A DNA stretch of 64,000 bases from NCBI RefSeq assembly GCF_037975245.1, contig NC_092574.1, positions 11,869,213-11,933,212 of the forward strand, given 5' to 3'. Below the pieces are notes generated by a model. The model worked only from the letters and a program-made list of their open reading frames with translations, did no database searches and was not told the DNA's origin. This document shows positions 56,725-64,000 of the stretch, in pieces (positions within the stretch are counted from its first letter, which is position 1; each line of letters starts with the position of its first letter). The position numbers and the translations under genes were made by a program. The stretch comes from Apostichopus japonicus. Lineage: Eukaryota > Echinodermata > Holothuroidea > Aspidochirotida > Stichopodidae.

Positions 56725-59700
56725 ATGGAGGAGAAAACAGCTTGCAAAATTTGGAGCCTGGATGGGACTGTGAAGAAACTTGTTACTGCTAAAACATTCA
56801 GTGAACTTATGGAGAAAGGTGGGTTAAACATCTATGTTTATTTTCCATAAAATAAAGTTAGTTCTATACCACTGTGTAGGAGTGTAGAAATCAATAATAA
56901 GATAATCTATCATTTTTCCCCAGGACTCTATATTATGAAGGTTTGTTGCACACCCAAGCACCACTTATTTCTCATTTATTTATTTATTTATTTACATACA
57001 TTTTTACCTCGATCAAGTGCAATTTAATTTTTTTTCATCAAAACTGGTAGAAACTTAAATGTTGAAGCCTAATTTCATTTATGAAATACAATATTCATAT
57101 TTTTCAAGATGTATTTGTACTGTTGAAGTTAAATTCCCTTACATTTATTTCAGTAAAGCAAAAGCTAAACTGTCCTGAAGGGAGACTGTGCTTGCCAGAT
57201 GGTACTGAGATAGATGATGAAGAAGGATTAACTGCTGCTAGGGACTTGTCCAGTGTGCCAGTGTTTACATTTGTTCCAGTAGGAAAGGATTTTACAACAA
57301 GTAAGTTGCTTCCTTGAAGTACTCATGCAGCTGATTCTTCTGAACAAACAAACATTATCCTTCTTTTAATAATTAGAGAGAACTTGCCCCTGCCCTGTGC
57401 AATAAGAATAAAAATGGTGGACTTTCTAGAGAGGCTATCAATTGTTAACATAATTATCAAATCTCAGATCATTTTGCTAGCAGTGTTTGCTAATAGCTTC
57501 AACAGTCAAGTCAAATTTGTTGAGAAACACAAGGTAACATTCACATTTGGAGTGGGCATTGCTTAAATATTATGTTACCATTCATGTTCATACAAATATG
57601 CTTTATTACCATTTCCCCAAAAATTTTAAGGAAAATTCCAATAATTCCAAATTTTCAGTTATCATCAAACACACATTTATTATACTGTCTCTGATTGTTG
57701 TGTCTGCCTATTCCTTTCTTGGTTTCACTTCCTGAGTAAACTGGCCTCCTTCAGCAACTGTCACTAGCCTATCACAAAGTATACAGAATATTGTTATTAG
57801 TAAATAATATGGTATTGTTTTTGCTCTTGATTGAAATATTCAGAAATCTCAAGTCTAGCCGAGTCACCATCTGTTTCCATGTCATTGCCATCATCGTTTG
57901 ATTTGACATATGTATCAGAGCTTGAGTCAAGCAACAGTGATTTGTCAGCCAGTGACACAATTATACTACCTGATTCATCTCCTTTGTACAACAATGTATC
58001 TGGTAAGTGTAACTATTGAATTTGTGTATACAGACGTAGTATGAACAGACTAACATAAAAACAAAGGCATCATTTTATGCCTCATTGTTCCACCTTTGGT
58101 AACCGTTAGCTCCCTTGCTCTTTCTTCATATCTCCCTCTCATTGGGCTATGTCATATTGCCTGTAAAAGGGTACCCTATGATAAGGTTTTATATGTAAAT
58201 TATTACCTCACCCTAAAGCTTCTCGTTATCTTGAAAATATTTTGGTGAGTTTGCAGGAACGATGACATGTTAAAACAAGTCAATACAAACTTTGAAATGT
58301 GATACTTTGGTTAGTTAGAGTGTAGTAGCATTTTAACTGGCTTAACAAGTCCAAATAATCTCCTTACAATGCAGTCAGATTGTGTTACCCACTGCTTTCA
58401 AGTGACTCCTATTTTCTCCTACTTTTTTAACCTTCCCCTTGTACATAATCCAAAAATTCTTGTTCATCAGACTTTTTTACATGACGTCACCCAAAACTGA
58501 ATTTATGAGTGAATAAATGAATACAATGAATATAATTGCATTAGTTTATTTTACTTACCTGTAACGAAGTTCACAAAATAAAATTAACAAAGTTAATTAG
58601 TTCTTACATTTCCATGTAGGCCTGGTTAAACATTATGTTCTGTGTTGATTCCCTGCTGAAGGCAAGGTTTATGTTCGGTGATGATAGCATGTGTGTCTGT
58701 GTGTGACACCTTGGCTTGTGTACTTGATATCTCAAAAAGTCAGAGTAACTTGATCTTCACACTTGTTATTAAGATATCCCATTAATTATATGTATTGTTT
58801 TTCGTGGAGGTTAAAAGTCATATCAGGTATATACTTAACAGTCTAGGCGAAAGTCAGTGATGGAAACTCAATTTTTTATGTAGAGGCACATCAGTCAATG
58901 CTGCAATATGCCCTTGTATTTCTGATCAGCTGAGTTGGGAATCTTGTATTCGCAATTGCTCCTTATAGTGGCAAATAATCACTACGTCAATTAATTTTCT
59001 GGTTTGAATTACAGATAAGGACGAGAGCCCAAGATGTGAAACAACACCAGGACAGACGACTCATGACATCGCGTTACCTACTTTCTCACATATGTTTAGG
59101 AACAGTCTAAGAATGCAAGAACCACCTTTGCCCAGCGAAAAGAGAGGGGCAGCGAAAGCAATTGCAGACCAAATGATCGCAAAACACCTCTCTGGAAGAA
59201 GGGTATTCAGAGATTTTGCTTTACGTGTAGTAGCGTTGTCACCAGATTCATTTTCTACAGAACTGGGTAATGGAGTTGATTCATTTGCTTGTCTCATCGA
59301 AAATGCATATTACAACCACCCTAGCATGAGACTGCAATCAAAAAGTAATATCCGCAGTGATCTGTATGCACCAGGTACTAGTGGACGTAAGAGGAAGGGT
59401 GTAGACTTAAAAGAATCATATGGCTGCACAAATTGGCAACCAAGCAATCTCCCTCGTGGTGAAACCAAGGAAAGTCAAGAAGAAAAGCGTAAAATTTTGA
59501 AAACTGAATTTTCCAAACTAAGCCAAAATGCTAACAAGGTTGGCAACCTGATGAAAGCAACATATGTAACTCAGCGGTTTGAAATCAACAAAAAACCAAC
59601 AAAACCATTGTGTGAGCTGAGAGAAGAATGGCCTTATCTGTTTCTGACACCCTTCTATGACAACCATTTCTACGAGCTTACAAGCACCTCTTATAAAACA

Positions 59701-60782
59701 TTTCAGAACAACTTGACAAAGAAAGTGGGCCCCCTCTACAAATTTCTTTGTGATACAAAACAGGGCAAATTCTCAAAAAAGTGGCAACAGAAGATTAAAG
59801 AGGCAAAAGAGTCTGAAGAAAACGAGCAGTGTGTCACCCTCGCAGCAGTGTTTATGCTTTGCGAATATTTTGGAGAAGACAAAGATGTGATGTTCAAAGA
59901 AGTAGAGGTATGTCTACCTATTTTTAATAGTTAGTCCTGGCTTAAAAACTTATCTTCGGATATAATCTTTATGTTTTACACTGTTTCAGGAGGATGCTGA
60001 CTTTTCTACTTTCAAAACTGATCTACCGTCACCGTGTGTGGTATATGCTGGTGAGTATGATGACTAATTACAAGATTTACTGCATATCCTTTCAGTCATA
60101 TCCATTTGCACATACAATGCAATCAAATTTTTCTTTCCATTTTATTTCTATCCTAAGACTATGATTGGTCTCACATATCTATGCACTAGATCATCAGGTT
60201 TGACTTTTTTTGTGGTGAAGTGCGTCACGGTGACCACTAGGATTAATCCAGAGTGCAATAGTTTTACTTGCAGGCTACTCTTGCATAATTTCTGAAAGAA
60301 ATTGCTTTCAAAATTATAATCCATGGATCTTTATACTTTAAGATATTAATAAAAAATGCTTTTGTTTTTATGTAACAGGTTGCAATCCATTTCTTAGAAA
60401 CAGAATGGCAATAACAGTTGATCGGGAACCTCTGCTGTATCCTACATCCATTATTGCTGCGTTGAAGATGTTGTTCATGAGCTACTATGTGTTCAACATA
60501 TGCTATCCCACAGAGGTTCAAGCAACCATGGAATACATACAGAGGTACAGTTTAAACCTAGTTTCTTGACAGATTAACAAAGGAGGTGCATTCAAACTAC
60601 AGTTCCTCCATCTTGTTGAGATCCTGCAAGAAGAACTGTAAAGTCATGTTCAGTTTGTTCAGTAATAGCTTTATGTCAGTGTCAATGCCAACAAATGTTG
60701 TGCAACATTAAATGTTTTCATTGCACCTGTCACGGCATGCAAATTACAACAGTTTATACATAATAAAACAGATAAAAACTTT

Positions 60783-60850
<68 letters not shown>

Positions 60851-61101
60851 CTTTTATGTGAAGTTTTACTAATTTTGGGGATACTTTTACCAAATTTGAT
60901 TTAATTTAGTTTCTAAGCACTAGGATGTTTTTGGTAAACAAGGATAGATTGGACTCATGAAACTTGTTTCAAATTATACCCTACAGAATACTGTTCGAGA
61001 TTGATCCAGGGAGAGGGTCTAGGGCAAAGAAATCTTACAGATGGTGTATAAATCCGAAAGTAACTTCTCTTTGTGAGCGGATGAAGGAAAGTAGAGAGTG
61101 A
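56725..61101 (+). CDS. CIDE-N plus SAMD3-like transposon protein, 7 exons, 544 aa
   Basis: Exons 56725-56818, 57154-57300, 57844-58002, 59015-59907, 59990-60050, 60379-60544 and 60987-61101 join in phase (1, 1, 1, 0, 1, 2) into 545 codons ending in TGA. Residues about 6-78 form a CIDE-N domain: CKIWSLDGTVKKLVTAKTF, then LCLPDGTEIDDEEGL. This ubiquitin-like fold mediates head-to-tail assembly in the DFF/CIDE apoptotic nuclease proteins. A Ser-rich linker follows. The large exon and the C-terminus (MLFMSYYVFNICYP, EYIQR, EIDPGRGSRAKKS) resemble vertebrate SAMD3-like proteins, which carry a SAM domain instead. The role is unknown; by analogy with plant En/Spm it may be the second, end-binding or regulatory protein. 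It is apparently intact. The exon 1 donor (GTGGGT) is the weakest border. Confidence 0.82.
60787..60849. repeat. (TA)n array in intron 6 of the CIDE-N gene
   Basis: About 63 bp of AT repeat inside the transposon gene, between exons 6 and 7. It does not affect the reading frame. Confidence 0.85.
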
Positions 61102-61295
61102 GATATGCAGTGAATGTGGCCAAAAGCTACTTGAGTTAACTGCATTTAATTTTGTTTAATGCTGTATACTTTTTTGTTTTGTTTAATGATACCTCCATTT
61201 CAAAAGCGCTGACTCTGTGAACTATTCTGCTATAAATCACTAAATTTTACAGGTTCATGTTACAATGTAACTTAAAGTTGATTTTTAAAATACTT

Positions 61296-61301
61296 AATAA
61301 A
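61296..61301 (+). terminator. candidate polyadenylation signal of the CIDE-N gene
   Basis: AATAAA lies 195 bases after the stop codon of the CIDE-N/SAMD3-like gene. This is a standard hexamer at a plausible distance; no transcript evidence is available. Confidence 0.45.
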
Positions 61302-62661
61302 CAATAAGGTAATCTGCTTGCTTCAGAAGTCTTTTAACCAAACATTGTATTTTCTTAAATACAAAATATGATTCTGTACAGAACAACCTCGTAGCTTTTT
61401 CTGTACAAGTTGGATGTAATTATATAAAAATATCCCAAATTTGAGCACTGTCAAGTAGATTTTCTGATTGTTCTATATATTGGAAAAGGTTCATTTTAGC
61501 AAAAAAATATCCCAGTGTGCCTGAGCATTTCAATGGAAGTTTCATCACTTTGACATTGACCATCAATCTAACTGTTTTCTTTTTTCTTTCTATTGATTTG
61601 GGAGTTGTTCTGATAGCAGTAAAGCTTATTTCCAAGAGTAGCAACTGTACTCATTCGAAACAAAGTATTTTTACTAGAAGAAATCCTTTTAAGTACTCTA
61701 AGCATAAGTAGTATTTGAGTTTCACACTGTTAATAGCTTTTTGTTTCAGGTTCAGTTTCAATGCAACTTAAGTGGTTTCCAGGTTCATGTTATTGTTTTG
61801 TTTCTTATTTCTTTAGTGTGTCATAGAATAGTATTTTTTAGTCGTTGCTCTTTCATTCTAGACACTTTGGTAGGTTCATAAGGTAAATTGACCCCCTGCT
61901 ATTCAGCATTTATCAATCTTGCTTAAATAGTATTTACCTTTGGAAGTCTAATATCATCTGGAAAGTCCAGATTAATATGCTGAGATAGTTTAGTAGCAGT
62001 ATGATAATATTACTGTTTTTCAACGCACTGGTAGACAAATTCACACTTTATCCCTGTTTTTCAATGGTATCTAAACTGTTCATGTTAGTGTAATATATTG
62101 TTATATTGTTGTTTGCAGTGCTAATTCCACATTTGCTGTATATGATGTTATCCTAAAAGTCTAAAACACCTGTCAAGATTGCATGTTGGTAAATAAAGAT
62201 ATGTGTGTTTGGTAAATTTGACTCTCTCAATGTGTTCCTCTTGGTATAACGTTTATTTTTTCATCTAAATCTCTTTCATGTACAACAAATTCCTCTCCAC
62301 ATAGGATTCGCCCAGGATCACAAATTACTTTAGCAACATATAGCAGCTTCATTTGAATACATAATTTTTACTTTCAATCACAACTTTTTACCGTGTATAC
62401 AAACTGTTATTTGGTAAATTAACGGAAACATTCTGTCTAGAAACGAAAAAAGTTTGACCAATATACATAAAGTATTTTGAATTTTACATCACTTTTTCCA
62501 TGTTGCCACATAAAATTCTACCTGAATAAATAGAAATGAATCTGTTTCTACACAAACCGTAGTTGTGCATTTACAGTTGCTGTTGTACACTGATGAAAAA
62601 ACAGATGGAAACTAATTAAAAGCTTTTCTTTTGTAAATATACAGAGAAATTTTTTACAGTG
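61302..62661. other. 3' region of the CACTA-like element
   Basis: AT-rich sequence without a recognised gene, between the second gene and the right inverted repeat. The open frame at 61,517-61,711 shows no family resemblance. The last 13 bases are the terminal repeat. Confidence 0.6.
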
Positions 62662-62740
62662 TGTACTTGTGAGATCATTCCACTACATAAAACATGGAAT
62701 GCGTAAAGTATAAATCTACTCTACACATTCATCAAATACT

Positions 62741-63752
62741 CATAACATCAATTTTAGCTTTGTTAGACCACAAATGATCCAAGATGCAAAGTTTTGATGC
62801 AAACCTGTTTCGGTATATACTGTACAACACTGTATCGTACTCCCTACTATTGACCCTCAAGTTGAAATATGATCCATCCCATTCAAAACATACCAAAATG
62901 TCCACAGTAACATCCACATAATGTCCATCTATGAAACTAGTACAACAAAGAAAACTCTATAAACCTAATACTGGTTACCAGACCAAATACTCATAACATC
63001 AATTCTAGCTTTGTTAGACCACAAATGATTCAAGATGCAAAGTTTTGATGCAAAACTGTTTCGGTATATACTGTACAACACTGAATCATACTCCCCGCTT
63101 ATGACCCTGAAGTTGAAATATGATCCATCCCATTCAATACATACCAAAATGTCCACAGTAACATCCATATAATGTCCATCTATGAAACTAGTACAACAAA
63201 GAAAAATCTATAGACCTAATACTGGTTACCAGACCAAATACTCATAACATCAATTCTAGCTTTGTTAGACCACAAATGATTCAAGATGCAAAGTTTTGGT
63301 GCAAAACTGTTTCCGGTATATTCTGTACAACACTGTATCATACTCCCCACTATTGACCCTGAAGTTGAAATATGATCCATCCCATTCAAAACATATCAAA
63401 ATGTCCACAGTAAGGTCCACATAATGTCCATCTATGAAACTAGTACAACAAAGAAAACTCTATAGACCTAATACTGGTTACCAGACCAAATACTCATAAC
63501 ATCAGTTCTAGCTTTGTTAGACCACAAATGATTCAAGATGCAAAGTTTTGGTGCAAAACTGTTTTGGTATACTGTATATACTGTACAACACTGTATCATA
63601 CTCCCCACTATTGACCCTCAAGTTGAAATATGATCCATCCCATTCAAAACATATCAAAATGTCCACAGTAAGGTCCACATAATGTCCATCTATGAAACTA
63701 GTACGACAAAGAAAACTCTATAGACCTAATACTGGTTACCAGACCAAATACT
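62741..63752. repeat. about 252-bp tandem repeat, 4 units, in copy 2
   Basis: Unit starts (CATAACATCA) lie at 62,741, 62,992, 63,243 and 63,495, with spacing 251-252. The same unit occurs three times in copy 1 of the outer element. The following sequence (63,753-64,000) matches copy 1 at about 49,527-49,771. Confidence 0.92.
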
Positions 63753-64000
63753 CATTCAATGTCAATGTTGAATAGCATTGTAGATGATTCTGTATCCCCC
63801 CACACACACACAATTGACTTCCGACAGTATATTGAACAACACCTGGCCGTTGGTGGTCATCAGTCAATGGTTTATTTGAAGCCATGTTGTGCTCTTCAGG
63901 CATGCAGGGATTATAAGTTGCAACTACCATCTTTCAACAAAATAAATGTGTAAGCATTGGAAGGTTTCCAGTAAAGGTCCCCATTGGAGCCCATGCATGT

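Larger units (their letters stand above)
51989..62661 (+). mobile_element. nested CACTA/EnSpm-like transposon, 10,673 bp, two genes
   Basis: The ends CACTGTAAAAAAT (51,989) and ATTTTTTACAGTG (ending 62,661) are exact 13-bp inverted repeats. The dinucleotide TG is duplicated at 51,987-51,988 and 62,662-62,663. Copy 1 of the host element, at 48,478, has a single TG and no insert, so the empty site is directly visible. CACT(A/G) ends and a 2-3-bp duplication define the CACTA/EnSpm group. Inside are a transposase gene and a CIDE-N/SAMD3-like gene, both on the plus strand. Confidence 0.92.
51416..64000. mobile_element. GGGCAGGTCC element, copy 2, interrupted and cut by the window edge
   Basis: The left end GGGCAGGTCCAAGCTATT starts at 51,416. 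The first 573 bp (to 51,988) match copy 1 closely, with TGTGACGTACGGGAC at 51,439, 51,609 and 51,806. The sequence resumes at 62,662 with a four-unit tandem array and then follows copy 1 to the window end. About 580 bp, including the right terminus, should lie beyond base 64,000. The interruption is the nested CACTA-like element. Confidence 0.9.

Overview
This is intron-rich animal nuclear DNA packed with transposons and (TA)n microsatellites. An invertebrate deuterostome, perhaps an echinoderm, is my inference from the C3-like gene; the sequence itself does not name the organism.

431-43,417, minus strand: one complement C3-like thioester protein gene. I rebuilt 35 consecutive coding exons by hand. 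All have GT/AG borders, all splice phases agree, and they give 4,744 nt of open frame (1,581 codons plus 1 nt). The order is signal peptide, MG domains, tetra-arginine beta/alpha site, a cysteine-poor anaphylatoxin-like region, MG7, CUB, the thioester domain with GCGEQ and its distal His, MG8 and the start of the C345C domain. The last C345C exons lie beyond base 1.

The introns hold many mobile elements: two hAT-type MITEs with exact 8-bp target duplications, a third with a 7/8 duplication, a broken LINE in intron 1 sitting inside another repeat, an inverted pair of tRNA-derived SINEs, a foldback element, a 77-bp minisatellite and long TA arrays. A Mutator-like MITE with a 9-bp target duplication lies only 96 bp upstream of the C3-like start codon.

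44,320-47,250 is intergenic repeat-rich DNA. From 47,252 to the right edge there are several elements in TA arrays, including two copies of a family with GGGCAGGTCCAAGCTATT ends and scattered copies of a 15-bp motif. The second copy (51,416 to beyond 64,000) carries a nested 10,673-bp CACTA/EnSpm-like transposon (51,989-62,661), and the first copy preserves the empty site. The nested transposon has CACTGTAAAAAAT ends, a 2-bp TG target duplication and two genes: a C2H2 zinc-finger/TNP2-like transposase with one homopolymer frameshift, and an intact seven-exon gene for a 544-residue protein joining a CIDE-N domain to a SAMD3-like body. This two-gene transposon is the most unusual system in the window. 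A probable host exon with an SPG-Y-like motif (51,071-51,166) lies between the two outer copies.
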